Source of the DNA: Shimia sp022448905
GTDB taxonomy: Bacteria > Pseudomonadota > Alphaproteobacteria > Rhodobacterales > Rhodobacteraceae
Direction: 5' to 3'
Assembly (NCBI RefSeq): GCF_047126315.1
Contig: NZ_CP138953.1
Span: 2,914,001 to 2,978,000, forward strand
Length of the DNA stretch: 64,000 nt
This document shows, in pieces, positions 8,659 through 17,532 of the stretch. Within the stretch, counting starts at the first letter, position 1. The number at the start of each line of letters is the position of its first letter. The position numbers and the translations under genes are program-made. Below the pieces are notes generated by a model. The model was given only the letters and a program-made list of their open reading frames with translations. It searched no databases and was not told where the DNA came from.

Positions 8659-10832
8659 CGATCTCTCCGCGCTTCCTGTGCCCCGTTTTGGCCGCAACGG
8701 CCCTCATTTTGGGACAGCCTTCAGAAGCCCCTGCCCAATCCGCACAGCCATCAGGCGCCACACAGCAAGCCGCAAAAAAGGAACCACAAAACGTGGTTCT
8801 TGTGGCGGATTCGGTCAACCTGACGGCCGACGGCCTGCTGATCGCCCGCGGCAATGTCGAGGCGCTGACAGATGACGTACGCCTGATCGCCAAGGAAATC
8901 ACCTACAACGACAAGACCGGTGAAATTTCTTTGGTTGGCCCGATCCGCATCACCCAGGGCGAGTCCATATCCGTGGTCGCCGATGCTGCCGAGTTGGACG
9001 CCGAACTTCGCAATGGTCTCATCCACAGCGCCCGCGTGGTCATGGCGGATCAGGTGCAACTGGCCGCCGCCCGCTTGACACGGGTTGAAGGTCGCTACAG
9101 CGTGCTTGACAAAACCACTGTAAGCTCTTGCCACGTTTGTGAGAATGGCGAACCTCCCCTGTGGCGCATCCGCGCCCGTCGCGTGGTGCACGACCAACTC
9201 GAAAAACAACTCTACTTTGAACACGCGAGCGTGCTCGTGCGGGACGTGCCCGTGTTCTACTTCCCGCATTTGCGCATGCCGGACCCAACGTTGGACCGGG
9301 CGCAAGGCTTTTTGATCCCGGAATTCAACCACTCAAGTCTGCTGAGTTACGGCGTGAAAGTGCCGTATTTCATCCCTTGGGGCACCGATCGCGACTTAGT
9401 GCTCTCGCCCTATCTGTCCTCCAAAACCCGCACTATGGAGTTCCGCTACCGTCAGGCCTTTGAACGCGGCGGCATCCAGCTCGACGGCGCCATTTCGGAC
9501 GACGACATCAGAACCGACATCATCCGTGGCTATGTCTTTGCCGAGGGCCTGTTCCAATTGGGGCAGGACTACAAACTGACGTTTGATCTAAAGGCGGTGT
9601 CAGATGACACCTATCTAACAGACTATGATTATTCGGATGAAGACCGCCTCAACAGCGACATCACCATCGCCCGCGCCAGCCGGACGGAAAACACCCGCTT
9701 TGCCGCCTACCACTACCAAACGTTGCGCGAAGATGAGGACAACGACGAAATCCCGTTCCTTGTACTTAAGGCGGAAACCGAACGTCGGTATCTCAACATA
9801 TGGGGCGGCGAGTTGCGCACCAGCGTTGAAGCGCACGCTCACCAGCGCCGCTCTACAAAAGATGGTGACGCGGGACGGGACGTCGGCCGGGCCAATGCAA
9901 ATGTACAATGGCTTGGCGACTGGACCCTAGGCAATGGACTGCGCACAGGTGTTACAGGCGCAGTGGCATTTGACGCCTATCGTACCGAAAACGACAGTTC
10001 GGTAAGCACCTTTGACAGCGGATTTGCGCCCTCTGTCGCGGCTTATATGCGCTATCCAATGATCAAATCCGGTCAGGACGGCGCAAGCTACATTCTTGAG
10101 CCGGTGGCACAGGTGGCGTGGACCGGCGGCGACATGCTGGATGTCGCCAATGACGAGAGCACCCATGTGGAATTTGATGAAGGCAATCTCCTGTCTTTAT
10201 CCCGGTTCCCGTCCTATGATCGGCGCGAGCGTGGGCTGTCATCAGCTCTAGGCATGAACTGGTCCCGCGTCAGCGCCACCGGATGGCGGGGCAACCTGAC
10301 ATTTGGCCAGGTTTTCCGTCAGGAGGTGCAACCGGACTTTTCCAAGAGCTCAGGCCTATCCGGCACCTCATCCGATCTTCTGATCGCCGGACAACTTAGC
10401 AACCAAAGCGGATTGCTGTTTACGGGACGTGCGTTGCTGGACAACCAGGGAGATCTGGACAAAGTCGGGGCGCGTCTGGGATGGACCAACGACCGTCTGT
10501 GGCTGGACGCCAGCTACATCTGGCTGCAAAAAGACCTCGCAGAATCCCGCGACAAAGACATCTCCGACATGAAATTTGATGGTAGTTACCGCATCAACCG
10601 CCACTGGACCGGTATGATGGATTGGCAGTTTGACGCCGTCAGTGGCGAAACGTCCGAGGCCGGTCTTGGCCTAGAATACCGCAACGAATGTCTACGCGTT
10701 GAGCTTTCGCTCTCGCGCCGGTTCTCAACATCCTCTACCGTGCAATCGAGCACCAAAGTGGGCTTCAACGTGGCCCTGCTTGGATTTTCGGTCAATTCAA
10801 ACGATAAGAGCTACGACCGCAAATGCGGCTGA
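8655..10832 (+). CDS. lptD: LPS-assembly protein LptD
   Basis: The outer-membrane barrel that inserts lipopolysaccharide into the outer leaflet. The 725-residue precursor starts with a signal peptide ending around APAQS (residue 29), followed by an OstA/LptA-like beta-jellyroll (about 45-160: VVLVADSVNLTADGLLIARG) and then the long beta-barrel domain. Cysteines occur near the jellyroll-barrel junction (SSCHVCENG) and at the extreme C-terminus (ECLRVELS, DRKCG), the places where LptD forms its conserved disulfides. The start ATG overlaps the lptG stop; the frame open upstream of it is inside lptG. SurA, encoded next, is a known chaperone for this barrel. Confidence 0.95.
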   Translation: MTISPRFLCPVLAATALILGQPSEAPAQSAQPSGATQQAAKKEPQNVVLVADSVNLTADGLLIARGNVEALTDDVRLIAKEITYNDKTGEISLVGPIRITQGESISVVADAAELDAELRNGLIHSARVVMADQVQLAAARLTRVEGRYSVLDKTTVSSCHVCENGEPPLWRIRARRVVHDQLEKQLYFEHASVLVRDVPVFYFPHLRMPDPTLDRAQGFLIPEFNHSSLLSYGVKVPYFIPWGTDRDLVLSPYLSSKTRTMEFRYRQAFERGGIQLDGAISDDDIRTDIIRGYVFAEGLFQLGQDYKLTFDLKAVSDDTYLTDYDYSDEDRLNSDITIARASRTENTRFAAYHYQTLREDEDNDEIPFLVLKAETERRYLNIWGGELRTSVEAHAHQRRSTKDGDAGRDVGRANANVQWLGDWTLGNGLRTGVTGAVAFDAYRTENDSSVSTFDSGFAPSVAAYMRYPMIKSGQDGASYILEPVAQVAWTGGDMLDVANDESTHVEFDEGNLLSLSRFPSYDRRERGLSSALGMNWSRVSATGWRGNLTFGQVFRQEVQPDFSKSSGLSGTSSDLLIAGQLSNQSGLLFTGRALLDNQGDLDKVGARLGWTNDRLWLDASYIWLQKDLAESRDKDISDMKFDGSYRINRHWTGMMDWQFDAVSGETSEAGLGLEYRNECLRVELSLSRRFSTSSTVQSSTKVGFNVALLGFSVNSNDKSYDRKCG

Positions 10833-10854
10833 CCTACAGGAAGACGACGTAAAG

Positions 10855-12102
10855 ATGATGCCACGCAAGATGATCCGCTCCGTATTTCGCGCCTGTGCCA
10901 GCACCGCCGCCGCTTGTGCCATGATAGGCACCGCAGCGTTGCCTACCGCCGCTCAAAATGCCTTTAGCCCAGCAATTTTTGTAAATGACTCGGTGGTCAC
11001 CCACTACGAAATCGAACAACGTGCCCGCCTGCTTCTGATCATGAGCGCCCCAGGCGATCCCCTGGAACTCGCGCGCGAGCAATTGATCGAGGATCGCCTC
11101 AAAGGGCAAGCCGCGCGCCAGGCTGGAATCGTGGCCTCTGAAGAAGGCGTGACCGCTGGGCTGGAAAACTTCGCCAAACGCGTGAACATGAAACCTGAAG
11201 ATATGATCAAGGCGCTCGCGGCGGAAGGTATTTATGAGGAGGCGCTGCGCGACTTCATTACCTCACAAATTGAATGGGGTGGCGTCGTGCAATCTCGCTT
11301 TGGCGCCAACGCCGAAGTCAGCGAAGAAGAAATCGACCGCGCCATTGCTCAAAATAGTGGTCAAGGCGGCGTCCGCGTTCTGCTCTCCGAAATCATCATT
11401 CCAGTCACTCCGCAAACCCGTCCGCAAGTGGACAGTCTGGCAGCACAAATTTCGGAACTCGATAGCTTTTCAGAGTTCGAAGCGGCTGCGCGGATCTATT
11501 CTGCTTCGGGTACCAAGGACCAAGGTGGACATGTCGACTGGATGAATGTCACCAACCTTCCAGCCCCGCTTCGACCCGTGGTAACATCTCTTCGCAAAGG
11601 AGATGTGACGCCCCCTTTGCAATTGCCCAACGCCGTGGCCTTGTTCCAATTGCGCGGTATTGCGGAAACCGGTCGCCGCTCCCCACGCTACTCTGCTGTT
11701 GACTACGCCAAGTTCTATATCCCAGGTGGCCGCACCGAAGAAGCCTTGCAAGAAGCAGCCAAAGTGCGCGCCTTAGTTGACAAATGCGACGATCTCTTTG
11801 GCGTAGGATTTGACCTGCCAGCTGAGCGTCTGTTCCGGGAAACTCAAAAGCCCAACGAAATCCCGCGTGATGTTGCGATTGAACTTGCCAAACTTGATGA
11901 CAATGAGATCTCGACAAACCTGACCACGGCGGATGGGCAAAATCTGATTGTGTTAATGCTGTGTGGTCGCACCGCTGAGATCAATGACAAAGACCTGTCC
12001 CGTGAAGATGTCGCCGCATCCCTGCGCAACCTGCGTCTGGAAAGCTATGCCAACAGCTACCTCAGCCAATTGCGCGCACAGGCCCGGATCACCGAAAAAT
12101 GA
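10855..12102 (+). CDS. surA: Periplasmic chaperone / peptidyl-prolyl isomerase SurA
   Basis: Escorts outer-membrane proteins, LptD among them, through the periplasm. The 415-residue precursor has a signal peptide ending at TAAQ, a SurA N-terminal chaperone domain (FVNDSVVTHYEIEQRARLLL), and one recognisable parvulin domain at about residues 180-275 (VRVLLSEIIIPV to AVALFQLRGI). E. coli SurA has two parvulin domains; the second is missing or unrecognisable here, as is common in alphaproteobacteria. The start is at MMPRKMIRSV, 22 nt after the lptD stop; the frame is open further upstream but lies inside lptD. The stop overlaps the pdxA start. Confidence 0.92.
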   Translation: MMPRKMIRSVFRACASTAAACAMIGTAALPTAAQNAFSPAIFVNDSVVTHYEIEQRARLLLIMSAPGDPLELAREQLIEDRLKGQAARQAGIVASEEGVTAGLENFAKRVNMKPEDMIKALAAEGIYEEALRDFITSQIEWGGVVQSRFGANAEVSEEEIDRAIAQNSGQGGVRVLLSEIIIPVTPQTRPQVDSLAAQISELDSFSEFEAAARIYSASGTKDQGGHVDWMNVTNLPAPLRPVVTSLRKGDVTPPLQLPNAVALFQLRGIAETGRRSPRYSAVDYAKFYIPGGRTEEALQEAAKVRALVDKCDDLFGVGFDLPAERLFRETQKPNEIPRDVAIELAKLDDNEISTNLTTADGQNLIVLMLCGRTAEINDKDLSREDVAASLRNLRLESYANSYLSQLRAQARITEK

Positions 12103-13067
12103 GCTGCGCGCCCATTGCTTTGACCTGCGGCGAACCGGCTGGCGTTGGTTTGGAAATTGCCGAAAAGGCCTGGTCCGCGCTCAAGGATGATCTGCCGTTT
12201 TTTCTGATTGCAGACCCGGCACATTTGCCGGGCTCCGTGCCACATCAGCTCCTGCAAAGCCCGCAAGACGCCATTGAAGTAATGCCCAACGCGATGCCGG
12301 TGCTACCACATCCATTTGCCGCAGAACGTACACCCGGCACAACTCATCCCGACAACGCTGAAGGTGTCATCGACGTCATCGCCCATGCGGTGGACCTCGC
12401 GATGAGCGATGAGGCCAGCGCGATCTGCACCCTGCCCATCCACAAAAAGGCATTAAAAGACGGCGCCGATTTCCCCTATCCCGGCCACACCGAATATCTC
12501 GCCGACCTTGGCGGCGTGGAAAATGTGGTGATGATGCTGGCCTCGGACATACTGCGCGTCGTGCCAACGACAATCCACATTCCCCTGGCGGATGTGCCTT
12601 CTGCGCTCACACCAGAGTTGTTGGTAGAGACCATCCGGATCACCGCGAAAGGGCTTCAAACCCAGTTTGGCATTCCAAACCCGCGTATTGCGGTGGCTGG
12701 CCTGAACCCACACGCAGGCGAAGGCGGCGCCATGGGGCACGAAGATGCCGCTGTGATTGCGCCTGTCCTCGACAAACTGCGCCGTGAGGGGTTTGATCTC
12801 TCCGGTCCACTGCCAGCCGACACCATGTTCCACGCCGCCGCCCGCGCGCGCTATGATGTCGCGATCTGCGCCTACCATGACCAGGCCCTGATCCCGATCA
12901 AGACGCTGGACTTTGACGGCGGCGTCAATGTCACTCTTGGCCTACCGTTCATCCGCACCTCACCGGATCACGGCACCGCCTTTGACATTGCTGGCACCGG
13001 CAAAGCCAACCCGTCCAGCACCATCGCGGCCCTGCGCATGGCAGCGCGAATGGCACAAAGCGCTTGA
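12099..13067 (+). CDS. pdxA: 4-hydroxythreonine-4-phosphate dehydrogenase
   Basis: NAD-dependent oxidation of 4-phosphohydroxy-L-threonine in the DXP-dependent pathway to pyridoxal 5'-phosphate. The 322-residue protein shows ALTCGEPAGVGLEIAEKAW at the N-terminus, metal-ligand histidines in YPGHTEYLAD and YHDQALIPIK, and the block AGLNPHAGEGGAMGHED. Length is normal. ATGA overlap with surA and a 75-nt gap before rsmA place it in the familiar surA-pdxA-rsmA cluster. Confidence 0.95.
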   Translation: MSCAPIALTCGEPAGVGLEIAEKAWSALKDDLPFFLIADPAHLPGSVPHQLLQSPQDAIEVMPNAMPVLPHPFAAERTPGTTHPDNAEGVIDVIAHAVDLAMSDEASAICTLPIHKKALKDGADFPYPGHTEYLADLGGVENVVMMLASDILRVVPTTIHIPLADVPSALTPELLVETIRITAKGLQTQFGIPNPRIAVAGLNPHAGEGGAMGHEDAAVIAPVLDKLRREGFDLSGPLPADTMFHAAARARYDVAICAYHDQALIPIKTLDFDGGVNVTLGLPFIRTSPDHGTAFDIAGTGKANPSSTIAALRMAARMAQSA

Positions 13068-13077
13068 CCCTTCATTT

Positions 13078-13096
13078 GGCGGGAAATATCCCCGCC
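13078..13096. repeat. Intergenic stem-loop between pdxA and rsmA
   Basis: GGCGGG (13078-13083) and CCCGCC (13091-13096) form a 6-bp stem around AAATATC. There is no T-run, so read-through into rsmA is likely. The core AAATATCCC recurs in other gaps of this window and may belong to a dispersed intergenic element. Confidence 0.45.
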
Positions 13097-13142
13097 GGAG
13101 GCATCTATCCGCGGCGCAGCCGCCCAAACCAAGGCTAATTGC

Positions 13143-13985
13143 ATGAGCGCCATTGATGATCTTCCCCCGCTGCGTCAGGTGATCGAGACCCACGGCCTTT
13201 CCGCCCGCAAGTCCTTGGGCCAGAACTTCTTGCTGGATCTCAATCTCACCGCCAAAATTGCCCGCCGCGCAGGCGAATTGACCGATTGTGACGTGCTGGA
13301 AATTGGCCCCGGCCCGGGTGGACTGACCCGTGGCCTGCTCGCCGAGGGGGCCCGCAAAGTCCTCGCGATCGAGAAAGACCACCGCTGTATGCCAGCCCTG
13401 GCAGAGATCGAAGCCGCCTATCCCGGTCGCCTGGAGGTCATCAACGGCGACGCTCTGGAAGTCGATCCCTTGAGCCACCTCACACCACCTATTCGCGTGG
13501 CTGCCAACCTGCCCTACAACGTCGGCACCGAACTTCTGGTGCGCTGGCTCACCCCAAAAGAGTGGCCGCCATTCTGGCAAAGCCTGACCCTGATGTTCCA
13601 GCGCGAAGTGGCCGAGCGCATCACCGCGCAGCCTGGCTCCAAAGCATACGGACGCCTCGCCATCCTGTCGCAATGGCGCGCCAACGCCAATATCGTCATG
13701 TCCCTGCCGCCCGGCGCGTTTTCGCCGCCGCCCAAAGTGCATTCCGCCGTGGTGCATCTCACTGCACTGCCGGAGCCACGCTATCCCGCAGACGCCCACA
13801 CCTTGTCTCGGATTGTGGCCGCTGCATTCAATCAGCGCCGCAAGATGCTCCGCGCCGCGCTGAAAGGCCAGGCGCCAGACATCGAAGACCGTCTGATCGC
13901 CGCTGGCATCAAACCAACCGACCGCGCCGAAGTGGTCAGCCTGGAGCAGTTCTGCGCCCTTGCGCGGGTGATGAAAGAAAGCTGA
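13143..13985 (+). CDS. rsmA: 16S rRNA (adenine1518-N6/adenine1519-N6)-dimethyltransferase
   Basis: KsgA/RsmA dimethylates two adjacent adenines in helix 45 of 16S rRNA late in small-subunit assembly; loss gives kasugamycin resistance in many bacteria. The 280-residue protein has the substrate-entry opening KSLGQNFLLDLNLTAKIARR, the SAM-binding loop EIGPGPGGLTRGLL (about 56-69) and the catalytic NLPYNVGT motif (about 121-128). The C-terminal helical domain with AFNQRRKMLRAALKG is complete. It is the last gene of the lptF-to-rsmA run; a gene-free stretch of more than 500 nt follows. Confidence 0.96.
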   Translation: MSAIDDLPPLRQVIETHGLSARKSLGQNFLLDLNLTAKIARRAGELTDCDVLEIGPGPGGLTRGLLAEGARKVLAIEKDHRCMPALAEIEAAYPGRLEVINGDALEVDPLSHLTPPIRVAANLPYNVGTELLVRWLTPKEWPPFWQSLTLMFQREVAERITAQPGSKAYGRLAILSQWRANANIVMSLPPGAFSPPPKVHSAVVHLTALPEPRYPADAHTLSRIVAAAFNQRRKMLRAALKGQAPDIEDRLIAAGIKPTDRAEVVSLEQFCALARVMKES

Positions 13986-14513
13986 GCCGCGCACAGGCCG
14001 TCATTGTCTTACTTTCACACAAACTCGGCCGGTTTTCACAAAGCAACCTCCGGTCGCATCGTTATGTCTGAACCACGCAACGCGATGCCTGTGACACGCT
14101 CACATAACCGCGCTGCGTACCCCTGTTGCCCGTGCCGCTCCCTCCCTCCGTTTGCTTGGCACGGGCCACTTTCTCAATAGCCAAGCCTACCAATCGTCAA
14201 GGCGGCTACCCTCGCTGCTTGACGGCGAAATCCTGCCAATAAATCTGTCACTTGGCCAATTTTTGCAAATGGCAGGAATTCTCATAACCTTGGCAAAACC
14301 TCCCCATTCTCCTGCCTTTGCAGGCCACTTATATTAGGCCTGAAAGATCCAGCCTTCCCCTTACCACAACCCACCGATATGCGCGCACAACGCATGGCTG
14401 TGTCACCTATTCGGGCACTTTCCCCCTGCCAATCCGTAGCGGCGGTAGGCAGGATTTATCTATCAGTCCGCCGTTCTACCCAATCGGATTCAACCATAGA
14501 ATGTGAGGTTCCT
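13986..14513 (+). other. Gene-free stretch with nested inverted repeats
   Basis: No credible coding frame. Three inverted repeats sit within 150 nt. GCCCGTGCC (14128-14136) pairs with GGCACGGGC (14158-14166). CGTCAAG (14195-14201) pairs with CTTGACG (14218-14224). TCCTGCCA (14231-14238) pairs with TGGCAGGA (14270-14277) and encloses the palindrome TTGGCCAA (14252-14259). Such spacing could mean a small RNA, a long structured leader for the next gene, or a protein-binding array. I cannot assign one. Confidence 0.5.
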
Positions 14514-15242
14514 TTGGCCAAAGACGTGATCCCAAATCCTCAGCTTGCCCCTGCCGACACCACTTTGGTGCGCAGCACACGCACGGCCAATTTGGACATG
14601 TTGCAGGTCTCAAACCAGGACACCTCTGCGCCCATCCTTCTGTTGCCCGGCCCGACGGAAGAAGATGCCGAGACCACCGCAAGTCTGGCACAAGACCTGC
14701 GCCACTTGATGTCTAACACGGGACCCACCATTTATTTGATCCGCTGGAAGTCCTATTGGGCACCGCAGGGACAAACCCGTTTTGCACCCCTGGTGCGGGA
14801 CCTGAAAGAAATCCTGAATCATCTGACCAAGGCCACGGCTGCGCCCCATATCATGGCCCTTGGTCACGGCGCACTTATTGTGTTGCACGCCAATGGGAAT
14901 GACGCCGTCTTTGATCCAAAGAATTCACTATCCAGTCTCAGTTTTATGTACCCAAGGTTGGACATTCAGGGACGAAAGCCTCGCCTTCACCCTGTTATTT
15001 TTTTACACAAAGTCAGCCTTATAGGATCTGAGCTTGATGTCAAAACCATCGCGCCATCACTGGTGAAACGCGTCTCCCGATCATCGGTTGAGCTTTTTGA
15101 AGTCGAAAATGAACACTGGTTTGTCCGGTCTCAGATCAGCGCCGATCCGGCGGTTTTCCCGGACCAAACGCCACGCGGATATGCGGGCAATTGGCTGCGC
15201 AGTTGGTTAGATTGGCTGCCACAAGACAACGCAATCCGCTAA
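14514..15242 (+). CDS. Hypothetical protein, possible alpha/beta-hydrolase fold
   Basis: I do not recognise a named family. From a TTG at 14514, with GAGG five bases upstream, it encodes 242 residues; in-frame ATGs at 14379 and 14397 would add an Arg/Ser-rich stretch without a ribosome binding site. The middle looks like an alpha/beta hydrolase: ILLLPGPTEED resembles an oxyanion-hole strand, PTIYLIRWKSYW a second strand, and HIMALGHGALIVLHA sits where a nucleophile elbow (G-x-S-x-G) would be. The usual Ser is Gly here, so catalysis is doubtful. The layout faintly recalls polyhydroxyalkanoate synthase or depolymerase relatives. Its stop overlaps the stop of the convergent UPF0280 gene. Confidence 0.6.
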   Translation: MAKDVIPNPQLAPADTTLVRSTRTANLDMLQVSNQDTSAPILLLPGPTEEDAETTASLAQDLRHLMSNTGPTIYLIRWKSYWAPQGQTRFAPLVRDLKEILNHLTKATAAPHIMALGHGALIVLHANGNDAVFDPKNSLSSLSFMYPRLDIQGRKPRLHPVIFLHKVSLIGSELDVKTIAPSLVKRVSRSSVELFEVENEHWFVRSQISADPAVFPDQTPRGYAGNWLRSWLDWLPQDNAIR

Positions 15243-16081
15243 GCGGCGGCAATGGCCTTGCCAAGGCTCGGATCACCAAAGGCAACCACCTGGCCCTGCA
15301 GAGCCAGCACGCCGCCCCAAATCCCGGCCGACGAGCTTAACCGAAGCGCGAACGCCTTGCCACGCTGCAAAGCTGCAAACATATCCGGCGGGCTCAAACG
15401 TGGTACATCTACCGTGACCAGCCTGTTTCCCAGATCACTGTCCAATTGCTGGCTATCCGCAACGGCCCGTACAATGCCTGGATGCCCCGGCACGTCCACT
15501 TCGTTGGCGATCAACGTCGCGGCCACATCCGCCAAGGCCGCCGAGCTGGCCAAGACCGTCACCGCATCCGCAATCCCAAACGACAGGCTCCGCCCGCGCC
15601 ACCCGGACGTGGCAACGCCGCGGACACAGCCCGACCCGTGCAAGGTTGCACGCGCAATGCCGCCGCCCAGATCGGCCACCATCGCTTCATTTGGTCCCAG
15701 AACCAGCGCCACATCACCGCCGTTGTTGACATAGGCTTTGTCAATATTTGGGGCCTCGGCAATCACGCGCGCGATCTCATCCGCCACCGCGCCTGCCACA
15801 GCAGCCATCGGCGTCACAAAGCCCGGCAAATGCCACTCAACCGCCCCCTGCATGGCACGCGCAATGCCGCCATGAAAACACGCTTGCAGATCCGCAGCTT
15901 GACGCAATTTGGGGAGTTCATCCACCAGCTCTTGCAACACGGTCTGAAACCGCAGCGCTGCGCGTTGATACGCAACTGTTTGGCCCGCGCCCCAGATTTC
16001 TACAATCAAATCAATGGGCCCATGATGCAGATGCATCCGCTTACCATCCGGTAACCAGGTGATCTGCGCCCCACCTTTCAT
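15239..16081 (-). CDS. UPF0280 family protein, ApbE superfamily
   Basis: A 280-residue soluble protein matching UPF0280 (COG2122), which is grouped with the ApbE flavin transferases. The opening ITWLPDGKRMHLHHGPIDLI is typical of the family. The block AYVNNGGDVALVLGPN (about residues 107-122) recalls the N-x-GGD motif of ApbE. ApbE proteins attach FMN to Thr of target proteins; no activity is established for UPF0280. The start ATG overlaps the stop of the 6-hydroxynicotinate reductase-like gene (ATGA), so the two are translationally coupled. This is the last gene of the four-gene molybdoenzyme operon. A maturation role for the reductase is my inference. Confidence 0.88.
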   Translation of the reverse strand: MKGGAQITWLPDGKRMHLHHGPIDLIVEIWGAGQTVAYQRAALRFQTVLQELVDELPKLRQAADLQACFHGGIARAMQGAVEWHLPGFVTPMAAVAGAVADEIARVIAEAPNIDKAYVNNGGDVALVLGPNEAMVADLGGGIARATLHGSGCVRGVATSGWRGRSLSFGIADAVTVLASSAALADVAATLIANEVDVPGHPGIVRAVADSQQLDSDLGNRLVTVDVPRLSPPDMFAALQRGKAFALRLSSSAGIWGGVLALQGQVVAFGDPSLGKAIAAA

Positions 16082-17532
16082 GGCTTTTTCAACTTGGTGG
16101 GCACGATATGCGTGCTGCGCGCATATTGGCCGCCGCCTGCCAGAACGTCGCTTACGCTCCGGACCTGCTCCACGTGCCCGCCCAGCTTCTCGTACACCTC
16201 TTGCGACACTGTAAACTCCAACGGCGCAACGATGGCTGGCGTGGGCACCATGCCAAATGCTCCATCCGGCATCTTGGTCACATCCGCCATCAAAGTGATG
16301 CCGCCGCCCGGCCAGACGTAAGCCGGCGCCCCGCCAACCGTGACCTTGGCGTTCTGATCCTGCACCGCACGGGTCAACTTGACGGGGTTTTGTGTGACCC
16401 CGGATCGCAACGACCCGCCAGCCCCACCCATGAACATCACGGTGCACAGCGCTGGCTCACAGTTCTCCGCAATCAACGCAACAGACGGCGCCAACGCCTC
16501 AGGCATCGGGCGTTTTTGCGGCACCAGATCGGCGTCCAACTCATAGTATTCCGCATGTTCGCCAGTGGTGCTCACCATCAACAACGTCAGCCCCTCACGC
16601 GCACCTTTTTCCGGCCGCCACGGTCCCAGAATGTCGAGCGGATCCTCAATGTCGGTGCCACCCCAACCCAGTCCCGGTTGCGCCACCTGAAAATACCGCC
16701 CCGGCGTGCTGCGCCGTCCTTTGATGCGAATACCCGTGTCAGGCCAATCAATCACTTTGCCCGCCTGATGCTCGCTGACCACGCCGGTGATATGGTCATC
16801 CACCACAACAACTTCGTCCACTAAGCCTTTCCACTGGCTCGCAAACATCCCGATCGTGGCGGAACCACAACCAACCCGCATCCGGTCTTCTTTTGTGCCA
16901 TCAACAATTGGCGCGGCACCGGCCTGAACAACCACTTCCGCCCCATCATCCACTTCCAAAACAACTGGCGCGCGGTTCAGGAGTTGCAGCAGTACATCGC
17001 ATGTGACACGCCCTTCCGCCTTGCTGCCGCCGGTCAGGTGATCCACACCGCCGAGGCTCATCATTTGCGACCCGTACTCAGATGTTACCATCAGCCCCAC
17101 GGCCTCGCCCTGACTGCGCACCACCGCACCTTCTGTGCCCAAATGCCGGTCGGTATCAATCTTCACCTTCACGCCGCAGTAGGAGAAAATCGCCTCTGTC
17201 ACGACAGTGACAAAATCCACACCGTCAATGTCACGGCTCACCAAAAATGGTGCTGGCTTGAAATCCGGATAGGTCGTGCCCGCGCCCACAGCGGTGACAA
17301 ACAAATCGTCAGTGGACAGTCCATCATGCCAATCGCGCCCTAAGAATGGCCGCACCTCGGTCCCGGCTTCAATTGCACGGTCTAACACCGTTAGCGGATC
17401 ACAGCGTACAATCTCGCCATTGATATTGGCATAACGATCACAGGCCCCGATCCGGCCCTCCGCCACATAACACATCACCGGACAGGCATCACATCGGATC
17501 TTCTCCTCGCGCTGTCTCGGTGTCCGGCTCAT
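16078..17532 (-). CDS. 6-hydroxynicotinate reductase-like protein
   Basis: A 484-residue protein that matches what is annotated as 6-hydroxynicotinate reductase, the enzyme of Eubacterium barkeri that reduces 6-hydroxynicotinate to 1,4,5,6-tetrahydro-6-oxonicotinate with ferredoxin. The N-terminus carries a four-cysteine cluster, C14-x2-C17-x3-C21-x9-C31, fitting an iron-sulfur centre. The middle is Gly-rich, with GAGTTYPDFKPAPF (84-97) and VGCGSATIGMF (220-230). No membrane segment is seen. It sits between the molybdopterin oxidoreductase and UPF0280, overlapping both by 4 nt. In an aerobic bacterium the true substrate and electron donor may differ; the name reflects family membership only. 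Confidence 0.8.
   Translation of the reverse strand: MSRTPRQREEKIRCDACPVMCYVAEGRIGACDRYANINGEIVRCDPLTVLDRAIEAGTEVRPFLGRDWHDGLSTDDLFVTAVGAGTTYPDFKPAPFLVSRDIDGVDFVTVVTEAIFSYCGVKVKIDTDRHLGTEGAVVRSQGEAVGLMVTSEYGSQMMSLGGVDHLTGGSKAEGRVTCDVLLQLLNRAPVVLEVDDGAEVVVQAGAAPIVDGTKEDRMRVGCGSATIGMFASQWKGLVDEVVVVDDHITGVVSEHQAGKVIDWPDTGIRIKGRRSTPGRYFQVAQPGLGWGGTDIEDPLDILGPWRPEKGAREGLTLLMVSTTGEHAEYYELDADLVPQKRPMPEALAPSVALIAENCEPALCTVMFMGGAGGSLRSGVTQNPVKLTRAVQDQNAKVTVGGAPAYVWPGGGITLMADVTKMPDGAFGMVPTPAIVAPLEFTVSQEVYEKLGGHVEQVRSVSDVLAGGGQYARSTHIVPTKLKKP

Noticed and set aside
12960..13994. A 344-codon open frame on the - strand
   Set aside because: Antisense to rsmA and the end of pdxA; both sense genes are complete and recognisable.
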